This document shows positions 1 through 7,206 of a stretch of DNA of 14,425 bases, piece by piece. Source of the stretch: Ktedonobacteraceae bacterium (GTDB taxonomy: Bacteria > Chloroflexota > Ktedonobacteria > Ktedonobacterales > Ktedonobacteraceae). Numbering within the stretch: the stretch's first letter is position 1; each line of letters opens with the position of its first letter. Both the position numbers and the translations under genes were made by a program. The notes under the pieces were generated by a model. The model made no database searches, was not told the DNA's origin, and worked only from the letters and a program-made list of their open reading frames with translations. The stretch lies in assembly GCA_017354095.1 (NCBI GenBank), contig JAFMRP010000031.1, positions 1 to 14,425 on the forward strand, read 5' to 3'.

Positions 1-309
1 TGCCATGACGGGGCCTGGACGAAACTCGAAATTGGAGGTTTTCTGATTAAAGATAGAAGTGCCTGTGACATCGGTGGGCAGCAGGTCGGGTGTAAACTGG
101 ATGCGTTTGAAGGTGCATCCGATAGAGCGGGCGATGGCTTTGGTTAGCACGGTTTTGCCCACCCCTGGCACGTCCTCGATTAAGACATGCCCACGACAAA
201 TAACAGCGATCAGGCTGAAGCCGACCGATTCAGCCTTACCAACGATAACCCGCTCAACGTTCGCAATCACACGTTGTACAGCGGTTGCCAAATCCTGTAC
301 TGACTGCAT
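1..309 (-). CDS. MoxR-family AAA+ ATPase, N-terminal part (runs off left edge)
   Basis: The reverse strand from an ATG at 309 encodes 103 residues that continue past position 1. The protein starts MQSVQDLATAVQRVIANVE and contains VIVGKAE followed by a Walker A loop, EDVPGVGKT. It then has the MoxR-typical segment RIQFTPDLLPTDVTGTSIFN and ends in FEFRPGPVMA. These are hallmarks of MoxR/RavA-type AAA+ ATPases, which act as chaperone-like ATPases that often mature or insert metal cofactors for neighbouring VWA-domain proteins. A ribosome binding site (GGGAGA, about 7 nt upstream) supports this ATG. Walker B, the sensor motifs and the C-terminus lie outside the window, as would any DUF58/VWA or transglutaminase partner genes. 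The family is clear; the substrate is unknown. Confidence 0.9.
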   Translation of the reverse strand, partial: MQSVQDLATAVQRVIANVERVIVGKAESVGFSLIAVICRGHVLIEDVPGVGKTVLTKAIARSIGCTFKRIQFTPDLLPTDVTGTSIFNQKTSNFEFRPGPVMA

Positions 310-578
310 GTTCGTCTCCCAACAACAATCTGATCAAAGTGAGATCAAGCGAATTTGTGGATATGTTCTGTTATACTATACGGTGTCGTGTCACAATTCA
401 TCACGAAATGTGGAGACACAAGAGCACAATAGGACCTGTTACTGTAAAATAGTACGTCGTGATTGCTTTTTTGTTGCACATTGCGATGACTTTTTCCTCA
501 ATGCCTGTTATGACCAAGTTTACTTGCCTAGCCTGAATCTCAACTGAACGCTGCCCTGGCCACCCGCGCCCCGGCTGT

Positions 579-642
579 CCTCTCTATTCCGACCGCCAAC
601 GCCGCTGGCGCGTCTCTCTGCGGTCAGGCGGTCGGTAAGGAA
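579..642. repeat. Palindromic intergenic repeat, copy A
   Basis: A perfect 9-bp inverted repeat (589-597 with 627-635, CCGACCGCC/GGCGGTCGG) encloses a 29-bp interior. The segment 595-615 matches 688-708 of copy B at 19 of 21 positions. Similarity continues on both flanks, so the unit is larger than the stem: 627-642 matches 724-739 at 12 of 16 positions. This resembles a REP-like extragenic palindrome. The boundaries are approximate, and whether it is repeated elsewhere in the genome cannot be seen here. Confidence 0.6.
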
Positions 643-671
643 GACCCTTGGTATTCCGCCAGAAACGGTGG

Positions 672-739
672 GCCTCTTGTCCAGACGGCCAACGACGCTA
701 GCGCGTCTGGCGCTACGCGCCCAGGCCGTCTGCGAGGAA
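672..739. repeat. Palindromic intergenic repeat, copy B
   Basis: This is a second diverged copy of the repeat at 579-642, in the same orientation and about 93 bp downstream. Its outer stem is a perfect 9-bp inverted repeat (682-690 with 724-732, CAGACGGCC/GGCCGTCTG). Inside sits a further perfect hairpin, TAGCGC (699-704) and GCGCTA (710-715), with a 5-nt loop. The stem sequences of copies A and B differ from each other, yet each is internally complementary. That pattern suggests selection for the folded structure. Confidence 0.6.
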
Positions 740-835
740 TCTGACGCACCTACGCTGCACGTCATCTGGCGGCAAGGAATCACCCGCGAGGGGTTGCCTT
801 ACATTTCCGCCCGTCAACTTTGCGATGGAGGGCGA

Positions 836-2581
836 TTAGCGCGCTGATCTCACCGGCAGGATCAAAGCAGCGCCCAGCAAGCTGGAGAGCGCCGCGATGC
901 CAAAGACCAGCGTAAAGTTATTGTGGAACAGCGTCAATGAGCCGCTGCCAAAAATTGGGCTCAGGATCAGCGCCAGGAAGATCGCCATATGCAGGATGCC
1001 CAGGTCCTTACCGCTACTTCTGGCATCCGGCAATACGCGTACCGCCAGGGCGATATCCACGCCGAGATAGAGACCGAAGCCCATACCAAAGATGATCGCG
1101 GCGATACGTATGATATCCCAGGACGGAACGAAGCCGATAATGAGCAGAGCAACAGCCATAAGCAATGCGCCACCAATGACGAAGGGTTTCAGCCTGTTCG
1201 TAACTTTGGAGAGCCAGCCGCCGGCTATCGCGCCCACCAGCACGAAAATGGTAGAGATGAGTTGGAATAATGCCACGTTTTGAGAAGCATTGGGAACACG
1301 CAGTGATTGCAGGTAAAAGAGCGTATATGCTCCGAGCATGGTAAAGCTTAGAAAAATCAGAAAGCGTGATCCGACCACGTAGAGGAAGCCCGGATAGCGC
1401 TTCGGGCGAATCACGAAACCGCCAAAGAACTCACGTGCGCGGAAGGGTGGAACAAGCTCCTCAGGCAGCCGCCGCTCGCGCAGCACCAGCAGAAATACGC
1501 CAACCAGGACGAGCGAGACTACAGCCAGCAAAAGATAGCCCTGTGAGGTCTGTGCGGGGGTGGGATTGGTGAGCCGCGTCACCAGGAGCAACCCAACCGT
1601 GCCTCCCACAATAGGAGCCATGCCATTGAACGCCGCGACAACGGAACGCTGAACGGGCGGGACCTGGTCAGGGATAACCGCGGTCGATGTAGCCAGCAGG
1701 GCATCCGCGCCTAACTGGGCGATGATTTCACCGACCAGGAGGACCGGGACATTGGGAGCAAAGGCCATAATCAGCAGGCCGATGCCCAGGGTAATCACGC
1801 TGCCAGTAATCCACGGACGCCGGCGTCCCCAGCGCAGCGTCGTGCGATCACTGAGCGCACCAGATAATGGTGAAGCGATAAGTCCGGCAAACGCGCCTAA
1901 AGAAGCAACGATGAGAAATGAAATATAATAGTTTTGCGGGTCCAGTTGTTGGACCTGTAGTGGGAGCAATAGTTGCTTGATACAAACGCTTGAGAGGCCA
2001 CCCACCAGGCTTGCGAGCATATAGAGACCGACCCACAGGGGAGACTGTGGCTTATCGGGAACGGGCAGACCGGTTGCGGGCTCCTCAGTCAAAGCCTCAG
2101 CAGCCGCGATGGTCTCAGCAACGACTTCCTCGCCAGCATTACTCTCAGCAGGAGCGGCGTCCTCGTGCGCCTCGCTTTCTCCTTCATTCTCGCTTTGCTC
2201 TGGTGGTTCAGGCGTCGGCGTTGTTTCAGCTTCTTCAGCAGCGGTGGGCACCTCTGGTGATTCAGAAGCAGGTGTCTCCTCCTGCACGACTTCGGCAGTG
2301 GGAGGATCTTCTGGCACAGTCTCCTCTTGAGCTGATTCGGCAGTTGGCGCTACTTCAGTCGTGGATGACGCTTCCTGGACGGGTTCGGTTTCGTCGTTCG
2401 GCGTCGTCTCCTGCGCCTCCTCCGTTTGAAGGGTTTCCTCGGACCCAGATTCAGAAACTGCGGTGGTATCCTCAGACCCGGTGGTTTCCGGGTCTGAAGA
2501 TGCTTCGGGCTGTTTCGCTTTCGACACCACATCCTCCCCAGCTTGAGACTCGGGGAGTTCCCCCATGGATGTCTCTGTCAT
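836..2581 (-). CDS. Major facilitator superfamily transporter with long acidic N-terminal extension
   Basis: A 581-aa protein. Residues 1-178 are a low-complexity, strongly acidic stretch of Glu, Thr, Pro, Ala and Ser, predicted disordered, with a degenerate internal repeat (TAESAQEET at 80-88, TAEVVQEET at 95-103). From about residue 182 to the end follows a typical MFS membrane domain of about 12 helices. The loop 2-3 signature is G241-ALSDR followed by GRRRPW, which resembles the sugar-transporting GPH/SLC45 branch. The substrate cannot be told. The ATG at 2581 is preceded by AAGGAG at 7-nt spacing, so the acidic tail is part of the translated gene. It lies 48 bp downstream of the 393-aa membrane protein gene and is probably co-transcribed with it. 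Usual MFS proteins have about 400-450 residues, so the tail is the whole excess. Confidence 0.88.
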   Translation of the reverse strand: MTETSMGELPESQAGEDVVSKAKQPEASSDPETTGSEDTTAVSESGSEETLQTEEAQETTPNDETEPVQEASSTTEVAPTAESAQEETVPEDPPTAEVVQEETPASESPEVPTAAEEAETTPTPEPPEQSENEGESEAHEDAAPAESNAGEEVVAETIAAAEALTEEPATGLPVPDKPQSPLWVGLYMLASLVGGLSSVCIKQLLLPLQVQQLDPQNYYISFLIVASLGAFAGLIASPLSGALSDRTTLRWGRRRPWITGSVITLGIGLLIMAFAPNVPVLLVGEIIAQLGADALLATSTAVIPDQVPPVQRSVVAAFNGMAPIVGGTVGLLLVTRLTNPTPAQTSQGYLLLAVVSLVLVGVFLLVLRERRLPEELVPPFRAREFFGGFVIRPKRYPGFLYVVGSRFLIFLSFTMLGAYTLFYLQSLRVPNASQNVALFQLISTIFVLVGAIAGGWLSKVTNRLKPFVIGGALLMAVALLIIGFVPSWDIIRIAAIIFGMGFGLYLGVDIALAVRVLPDARSSGKDLGILHMAIFLALILSPIFGSGSLTLFHNNFTLVFGIAALSSLLGAALILPVRSAR

Positions 2582-2629
2582 GACTTTTCTCCTTTGTGAA
2601 ATAACCGTTTCCTACCTAAATGATTGCGA

Positions 2630-3811
2630 TCAGAAAGTGGACTGACGGCGATCAAAAGGTGGACGCCTCACCATATACACACCATTGAGGGCCGTGAGCG
2701 CGCCCTCGAAGGCAGTTCCGGTCAGTTCTGGTAAGCGCAGTGGTTGTCCGCTGCGTTCCGCGTGTCGAATAGCGTCGACGACTTCCTGAGCGAGCAGCTG
2801 TGCGCGTTGCTTCTGCTGTTCCATTTGCGCGACCTGTTGCAAGCGTGGGTATAAGCGCTGCTGCATCTCCACTTCTTGCATGCGCAGGCGCTGCAGGCGA
2901 GCAAGCAAGTTATTAATCGTACCTGCCAGCATCCAGAGTGCGTGATTAGCGGGCAGGGTCGTGCGTGCGTTCCCGTCGCCGTTCGCAAAGCGTTGCAGGG
3001 TCGTGATAATCTCAATCTTGCCCTCCTCCAGTTCCTGTCGCTGCTCCTCGGCCGCCTGTGCCTGGAGGGCGATCTCATGATGGAGGCGGGCCACTTCTTC
3101 GGCCTGGTCTGCTCGCATGATGGCTTGTTGTGCATATCTACCAAGAATCCAGATGATACCGGTCACGAACACGTGAAGCTGTATAACGCGGGAAAGGATA
3201 AGGGAAGAAATTGCCGGGACAAGGGTAGGGTCATGATGAGCGAAATTCAACTGCCAGATGCTGAACAGGATATTGATAGCCACGGGCAAAAAGATCCAGT
3301 TGACAGGTAGAATAGCGCCAATCAGGATCTCCGCGAAAACCAGCAGGTAGAGGATATCTGTGTCATTAATCGACAGGCCTTTAGGAGAGATCGACGAAGT
3401 CAGGACGCTGGAATACTGGCCAACGTTGACGGATAGACCGATCAGCACACCGACAAGGATCACCAGGCCACGGCGATTTAATGGAATGCTGATCAGAATA
3501 ACCGTCCAGACGGTCACTGCAACAATCGCAATCGTATGATTAGGAGTCAGAATGCCGATGGGAAAGACCAGCAGCAGAATCGTGCCCAGGAACAGCATAA
3601 TGGCGCTGGCGATTCGTCCCCGACGTGCGTTATCGCGCTGGCGGAAGGTTGAGCCCGGCGGGGGATCGGGAGGGGCAGTCAGCCTGTACCACCAGGCAAA
3701 AAAGCCTCGCTTCTCCTGAAAATTCTGATCGCCAAAGTTACGATGTGACCATTCAGCTTCGGGATCACCCGGTGCTTGCCGCTGAGATGGAAAGTTCATA
3801 GCATTGTTCAT
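2630..3811 (-). CDS. Six-helix membrane protein with coiled coil and HAMP-like C-terminus, function unknown
   Basis: A 393-aa protein not recognised as a characterised family. Residues 1-65 are polar and Pro/Arg-rich, presumably cytoplasmic. Six hydrophobic segments follow, at about 67-87, 92-110, 114-131, 152-171, 173-190 and 199-224. The C-terminal half is soluble: a Gln/Glu-rich coiled coil (about 233-268), then a HAMP-like stretch (about 265-310, FANGDGNARTTLPANHALW then NNLLARLQRL), then another coiled coil to about 350. The layout is that of a sensory transducer, but there is no kinase, cyclase or methyl-accepting domain. The first of three closely spaced ATGs is chosen because AAAGGCGG lies just upstream of it. 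It starts 57 bp after the 195-aa gene and ends 48 bp before the transporter gene, so the three probably form an operon. A sensory or scaffold role is inference. Confidence 0.8.
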   Translation of the reverse strand: MNNAMNFPSQRQAPGDPEAEWSHRNFGDQNFQEKRGFFAWWYRLTAPPDPPPGSTFRQRDNARRGRIASAIMLFLGTILLLVFPIGILTPNHTIAIVAVTVWTVILISIPLNRRGLVILVGVLIGLSVNVGQYSSVLTSSISPKGLSINDTDILYLLVFAEILIGAILPVNWIFLPVAINILFSIWQLNFAHHDPTLVPAISSLILSRVIQLHVFVTGIIWILGRYAQQAIMRADQAEEVARLHHEIALQAQAAEEQRQELEEGKIEIITTLQRFANGDGNARTTLPANHALWMLAGTINNLLARLQRLRMQEVEMQQRLYPRLQQVAQMEQQKQRAQLLAQEVVDAIRHAERSGQPLRLPELTGTAFEGALTALNGVYMVRRPPFDRRQSTF

Positions 3812-3868
3812 ATCGTCCGCCTTTCTAGAGGGAATAGAACGAAAATGGAGTGCCTCTTGCCCTCAAGC

Positions 3869-4456
3869 TTATACTCCTTCATAAGCAACAAGCTGCCAGG
3901 AACGACACTGATGGAGCACGAGATGAATGTATTCGGGAGAGAGAGAGAGAAGTGCCGCGATCTGCTGGACGCTGCGTTGTCCATCGACGAGGGTGAGAAT
4001 GCGCCTGTATTCACGGGAAAGCTGTTGCAGAGTAGCGGCAGTTGTAGAGGGAAGGAGACGCGGAATTACGCCATATTTCCCTTGAGGTGCCACAGGAGCA
4101 GGGGTTTCGCGTGATAGTACGGGCGTAGAAGGGCTTGTCGGATACCTGGCGGGCGAAGCCTCAATCGATCCGCCCTGGGAAAATTGCCAGGCGTGCCGTT
4201 GGGTAGCACGCGACCGCAATGTAAGCCAGGCCTCGTTTCCTTGCAGGAGCAGGTCCCCGTTCTGATGAAAAATAGTACATTGGCGAACAGCGCCTTTTTC
4301 CAAGGCCAGCTCTACCCGGCATGCCTCATTTATCTGCCTGCCCTTTATGGTTAGTCCAGTTATTTGTGTTTGTAGTAGCCCAGTAGATCGCAGTTCCTGT
4401 AAGTTCTCTAAGAGAACTTGCAAAGAAAGTTCATAACGATGAATGGGAGGTGCCAT
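3869..4456 (-). CDS. Hypothetical protein with winged-helix-like C-terminal domain
   Basis: A 195-aa soluble protein without signal peptide or membrane segment. The N-terminal part (about 8-80) looks like a beta-rich fold (TGLLQTQITGLTIKGRQI, then VELALEKGAVRQCTIF). It recalls DUF4388-type domains found in two-component and gliding proteins, but the match is weak. A Ser/Pro/Thr-rich linker (about 95-138) leads to a C-terminal helical domain (about 140-195) containing LVDGQRSVQQIAALL and LSPEYIHLVLHQCRSWQLV. That is the pattern of small winged-helix modules that end many bacterial regulatory proteins. The ATG at 4456 has AGGGA about 6-8 nt upstream. It is the first gene of the probable three-gene operon with the membrane protein and the MFS transporter. 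A regulatory partner role for the membrane protein is inference only. Confidence 0.72.
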   Translation of the reverse strand: MAPPIHRYELSLQVLLENLQELRSTGLLQTQITGLTIKGRQINEACRVELALEKGAVRQCTIFHQNGDLLLQGNEAWLTLRSRATQRHAWQFSQGGSIEASPARYPTSPSTPVLSRETPAPVAPQGKYGVIPRLLPSTTAATLQQLSREYRRILTLVDGQRSVQQIAALLSLSPEYIHLVLHQCRSWQLVAYEGV

Positions 4457-4928
4457 CCTTGTCTCCCTAAACGTTCTGCCGTATTATTGACCATACCCTC
4501 AAAATATTCTCGGAGCACCCAGGTACAGCTCATCTTTATGTGCATTTACATCTATTTATTATGCAAGAAGAGAGCACAAATAGACAGAAAGGCAAAAGGA
4601 ATTGCGAAAAAACTCAACAGCTGGAACTATTCTTGAGTGCCACAGTCTTATTATATCTTCTCCTTTACCGTGCAGGCATTAAAAATATGTAAAAATGCCT
4701 ATATCTACTCCCAAAGTACTATATAGAAGCCCCCTGGGTCCTGCCAGGGGGCTTCACAGTATATGAGCATGATTTATGCGGGGGTGCTGTTCATGATAAC
4801 CTCATCTTGCTTCGACTATTCAAAGAGTGCTGGGACTTATATTTCTTTTTTACCGCTCACAAGACAAACTATGCATGAATACCCTGGTTACTCGACCATA
4901 GTATTGAGATAATCGTGTTCGCCTGCAT
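4457..4928. other. 472-bp AT-rich intergenic region
   Basis: This gap lies between the end of rhaEW (4929) and the start of the 195-aa gene (4456), both on the minus strand. It should hold the rhaEW terminator and the promoter of the three-gene operon. The strong hairpin at 4726-4755 is listed separately. A smaller inverted repeat, AGGCATT (4674-4680) with AATGCCT (4694-4700), lies nearby. I see no convincing promoter pair, no RhaR-type tandem site and no supported ORF; a 72-aa frame at 4418-4636 has no coding character. Confidence 0.65.
4726..4755 (-). terminator. Perfect 12-bp GC-rich hairpin downstream of rhaEW
   Basis: GAAGCCCCCTGG (4726-4737) is perfectly complementary to CCAGGGGGCTTC (4744-4755) across a 6-nt loop. 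It lies 174 bp beyond the rhaEW stop codon. The stem strength fits a transcription terminator. Neither side has a clean run of U: the minus strand continues TATATAGTACTTTGG and the plus strand ACAGTATATG. It could therefore be a terminator, a 3'-end RNA-stability element or another structured site. Confidence 0.5.
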
Positions 4929-6998
4929 TCAGCGTACGAAGGCTGCGGGAACACCGCCATCAACCGTGATCATGCAGCCTGTTGTTTTCGCTGACTGTGA
5001 CGAAGCCAGAAACACGATCGCATTAGCGATATCTTCTGGCAGCACATTAACGCCCAGGATTGTGCGTTTGCGATAGTGCTCCTCCAGTTCATCAGCCTGA
5101 ATTCCGTAGGCTGCGGCTCGTTCTTCGCGCCAGCTGGAGCTCCAGATAGTCGAGCCCTGCAGGACCGCGTCGGGCAGCACCACATTGACGCGAACACCAT
5201 AATCGCCCCCCTCCACAGCGATGCAGCGTGCCAGGTGAACCTCGGCGGCCTTCGCAGTGCTATAGGCGGCGGCATTTTTGCCTGCATAGACAGAATTTTT
5301 GGAGGCCACAAAGACCATACTACCGCCCATACCCTGCATCTGCAGGAGTTTCAAGGACTCGCGCGCGATCAGAAAGTAGCCAGTGGAGAGTACATCCATG
5401 TTGCGGTTCCACTCCTGCAGCGTGGTTTCCGTCAGGGACTGTGACGAAGCGATGCCCGCATTGTTCACGACCACATCCAGGCCGCCGTAGGTAAGCACGA
5501 TATCGCGTATGCCCTGTGCTACACTCTGTTCATTGGTTACATCGATGCCCACGGCGCTGGCCCGGCCTTCTCCGTGAGCCTGATTGATCTCGTCAGCCAC
5601 CTGCCATGCCCGATCCAGGTTGATATCCGCGACCACGACATGCATACCTGCGGCTGCAAAACGACGGCAGGTAGCGCCGCCAATGCCGCCCGCGCCGCCC
5701 GTCACCATCCCCACCTGGCGTGAGAACTCGGCCTCAGGCGGTTGAAGACTCAGCTTATAGAGTTCCAGAGGCCAATATTCGATCGCGTAGGACTCCTGCT
5801 CATTCAATGAGGTAAACTTGCCCAGAGTTGTACTCCCATGCATTACTGCGATGGCCCGGTGATACAGGGCGGCACTGACCTGGGCCATGGCCCACGACTT
5901 GCCGGTATTCACCATACCGATGCCTGGAATGAGGATAACGCGCGGCGCTGAAAAAACGAGCACATCCCCTTCACTTTTGTTGCGCTCGAAATAGTCCTGG
6001 TAGGCCTGCTGATACGCGACAATGCCTGCTTTGATGCGCTCTTGCAAGTCCGAGCTATCACGTGTAGCCGGGTCCCAATCGATATAAAGCGGCACTCGTT
6101 TGGTATGGACCAGGTGATCGGGGCAGGGGGAGCCAACCTGCACCAGCTGTGGTGCCGCGACGCTGTTGACGAATGAGAGCACGTCATCGGCGTCATCATA
6201 GGTCACGATGGCGCGCTGCCCCCGGCTCACCGAGCCGCGTATAACCGGCAGCACCTGGGCCAGAATGTCGCGGCGCTCATGCTCAGGCAGGGCCGTATAG
6301 CGCTGGCCACCGAACAGCGGTTTCCCTTGTGCGCGCGCCTCTATATACTCCTGCGCCTCATTGATAACTGCTATTGTCTGGCGGTAGCAGGCTTCGGAGG
6401 TCTCGCCCCATGTAACCAGGCCATGCTTCTCCATCAGGACCAGTTCGGCTTCGGGATTGGCCTGCACGGCTTCTGCGATCATTTTGGAGAGCAAGAAACC
6501 AGGCCGCACATAGGGTACCCAGACGAAGCGCTTGCCATAGATCTCTTCGGCGATGGAGCGTCCATTATCCGAGCAGCAAATACTGACGATCGCGTCAGGA
6601 TGGGTATGATCGATATGTTTAAAGGGTAGAAATGCATGGAGCAGCGTTTCGATTGAAGCTCGTGGATGGCTGGCATCTAACATACAGTGTGAAAGGTAGG
6701 CTACCATCTCCTCATCGGATAGTTCATCACGTGCCATGAGCGGTAAAATATCGTCGAGTCGGAGCGCAGTAAAGTGCCTAGCCTGCATAGTTGCCAGATC
6801 TGACCCGCTTCCCTTAACCCACATCATTTCAACTTCGCGCCCACGAAAGTCCAGCACCGTCGTTTTGACAGAGGTATTGCCACCACCCCAGTTGGCCACC
6901 GAACGATCCGCTCCCAGCAGATTAGAGCGGTGAACCAGTTGTGCAAGCTCGTCCTGCAAGTCTGCCACGCGCTCTCGATTCCACAAATTTACAACCAC
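4929..6998 (-). CDS. rhaEW: Bifunctional L-rhamnulose-1-phosphate aldolase / L-lactaldehyde dehydrogenase
   Basis: A 689-aa fusion enzyme. The N-terminal class II aldolase domain (about 10-420) shows GGGNTSVKT (38-46), candidate catalytic Glu117, zinc ligands His131 and His133 in HIDHTHPD, and His192 in MEKHGLVTWG. The C-terminal short-chain dehydrogenase domain (about 428-689) shows the nucleotide-binding TGGAGGIG (433-440), NNAG (512-515), Ser566, and Tyr579-x3-Lys583. The family (YuxG/RhaEW, RhaD_aldol-ADH type) cleaves L-rhamnulose-1-phosphate to DHAP and L-lactaldehyde and oxidises the aldehyde to L-lactate with NAD. The full length and all key residues suggest both halves are active. 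The start is GTG at 6998, with AGGAG at 8-nt spacing. It is divergent from the rhamnosidase. Tandem RhaR-like sites and a TTGACA-N13-TATGTTAC box lie upstream. Confidence 0.93.
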   Translation of the reverse strand: MVVNLWNRERVADLQDELAQLVHRSNLLGADRSVANWGGGNTSVKTTVLDFRGREVEMMWVKGSGSDLATMQARHFTALRLDDILPLMARDELSDEEMVAYLSHCMLDASHPRASIETLLHAFLPFKHIDHTHPDAIVSICCSDNGRSIAEEIYGKRFVWVPYVRPGFLLSKMIAEAVQANPEAELVLMEKHGLVTWGETSEACYRQTIAVINEAQEYIEARAQGKPLFGGQRYTALPEHERRDILAQVLPVIRGSVSRGQRAIVTYDDADDVLSFVNSVAAPQLVQVGSPCPDHLVHTKRVPLYIDWDPATRDSSDLQERIKAGIVAYQQAYQDYFERNKSEGDVLVFSAPRVILIPGIGMVNTGKSWAMAQVSAALYHRAIAVMHGSTTLGKFTSLNEQESYAIEYWPLELYKLSLQPPEAEFSRQVGMVTGGAGGIGGATCRRFAAAGMHVVVADINLDRAWQVADEINQAHGEGRASAVGIDVTNEQSVAQGIRDIVLTYGGLDVVVNNAGIASSQSLTETTLQEWNRNMDVLSTGYFLIARESLKLLQMQGMGGSMVFVASKNSVYAGKNAAAYSTAKAAEVHLARCIAVEGGDYGVRVNVVLPDAVLQGSTIWSSSWREERAAAYGIQADELEEHYRKRTILGVNVLPEDIANAIVFLASSQSAKTTGCMITVDGGVPAAFVR

Positions 6999-7046
6999 AA
7001 TCTTTCTCCTTACATTAGCTAGCCCGATGTATGCAAGTTTTGATAC

Positions 7047-7063
7047 ATTTCATATTATTTCAT
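7047..7063 (-). promoter_or_regulatory. Putative RhaR operator upstream of rhaEW, two tandem AYGAAAT sites
   Basis: Reading in the rhaEW direction, ATGAAAT occurs twice with a 10-bp period (7063-7057 and 7053-7047). The same 7-mer family in the same orientation occurs upstream of rhaR and the rhamnosidase. A second candidate promoter, TTGATT (7083-7078) with AATAAT (7059-7054) at 18-bp spacing, has its -10 inside these sites. Occupancy would then block it. The sites are about 50 bp upstream of the rhaEW GTG. Confidence 0.6.
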
Positions 7064-7107
7064 TTTCTGGCCTTTGGAATCAAATTTATTCCATCTTGTT
7101 TTAGTGG

Positions 7108-7134
7108 GTAACATATAATAAGCTTGTTTGTCAA
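7108..7134 (-). promoter_or_regulatory. rhaEW promoter box TTGACA-N13-TATGTTAC
   Basis: On the minus strand TTGACA (7134-7129) is followed after exactly 13 bp by TATGTTAC (7115-7108). The same pair with the same spacing occurs in front of rhaR and the rhamnosidase. Read as a promoter, TTGACA is a perfect -35 and TG-T-TACCCA an extended but weak -10 at 18-bp spacing. The weak hexamer leaves open that the box is also a protein-binding site. Confidence 0.5.
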
Positions 7135-7176
7135 GGTCAGGAACACTGATATCGCCAAGAATCGCAACCGAAGCCC

Positions 7177-7206
7177 TTGACAGCATGATTGTTTTTATGC
7201 TACGTA
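7177..7206 (+). promoter_or_regulatory. Rhamnosidase promoter box TTGACA-N13-TATGCTAC
   Basis: TTGACA (7177-7182) is followed after 13 bp by TATGCTAC (7196-7203). As a promoter this gives a perfect -35 and an extended -10, TG-C-TACGTA, with an 18-bp spacer. The box is identical in layout to the one upstream of rhaR. The two divergent -35 elements in this intergenic region (7129-7134 and 7177-7182) are separated by 42 bp. Confidence 0.55.

Larger units (their letters stand above)
310..835. other. 526-bp intergenic region, no supported gene
   Basis: This gap separates the start of the MoxR-type gene from the end of the transporter gene. The part next to moxR (310-540) is AT-rich and probably holds the moxR promoter. 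A weak minus-strand candidate is TTGTGA (rc of 390-395) with TATAAC 15 bp downstream, too poor to call firmly. The part from about 545 to 800 is GC-rich and contains the two palindromic repeats listed separately. An 87-aa open frame on the minus strand (520-783) is a translation of these repeats, has no recognisable domain and is not called. Confidence 0.7.

Noticed and set aside
402..408. ACGAAAT match to the RhaR half-site upstream of the MoxR-type gene
   Set aside because: It is a single copy with no second copy at the 10-bp period and no TTGACA-N13-TATGYTAC box, so chance is the simplest explanation.
59..547. 162-aa plus-strand open frame across moxR and the gap
   Set aside because: It overlaps the clear MoxR ATPase frame on the other strand and its product matches no family pattern.
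520..783. 87-aa open frame on the minus strand
   Set aside because: It is a translation of the palindromic repeats. It has Arg/Ser/Gly-rich low complexity, no ribosome binding site and no domain.
771..798. GGCAA...TTGCC inverted repeat near the transporter 3' end, considered as a terminator
   Set aside because: It has only 5-bp arms with an asymmetric interior and no U-run in the minus direction.
1990..2583. 197-aa open frame antisense to the transporter N-terminus
   Set aside because: The biased Glu/Thr/Pro codons of the acidic tail suppress stops on the other strand. The product has no domain, and the sense frame has a strong ribosome binding site.
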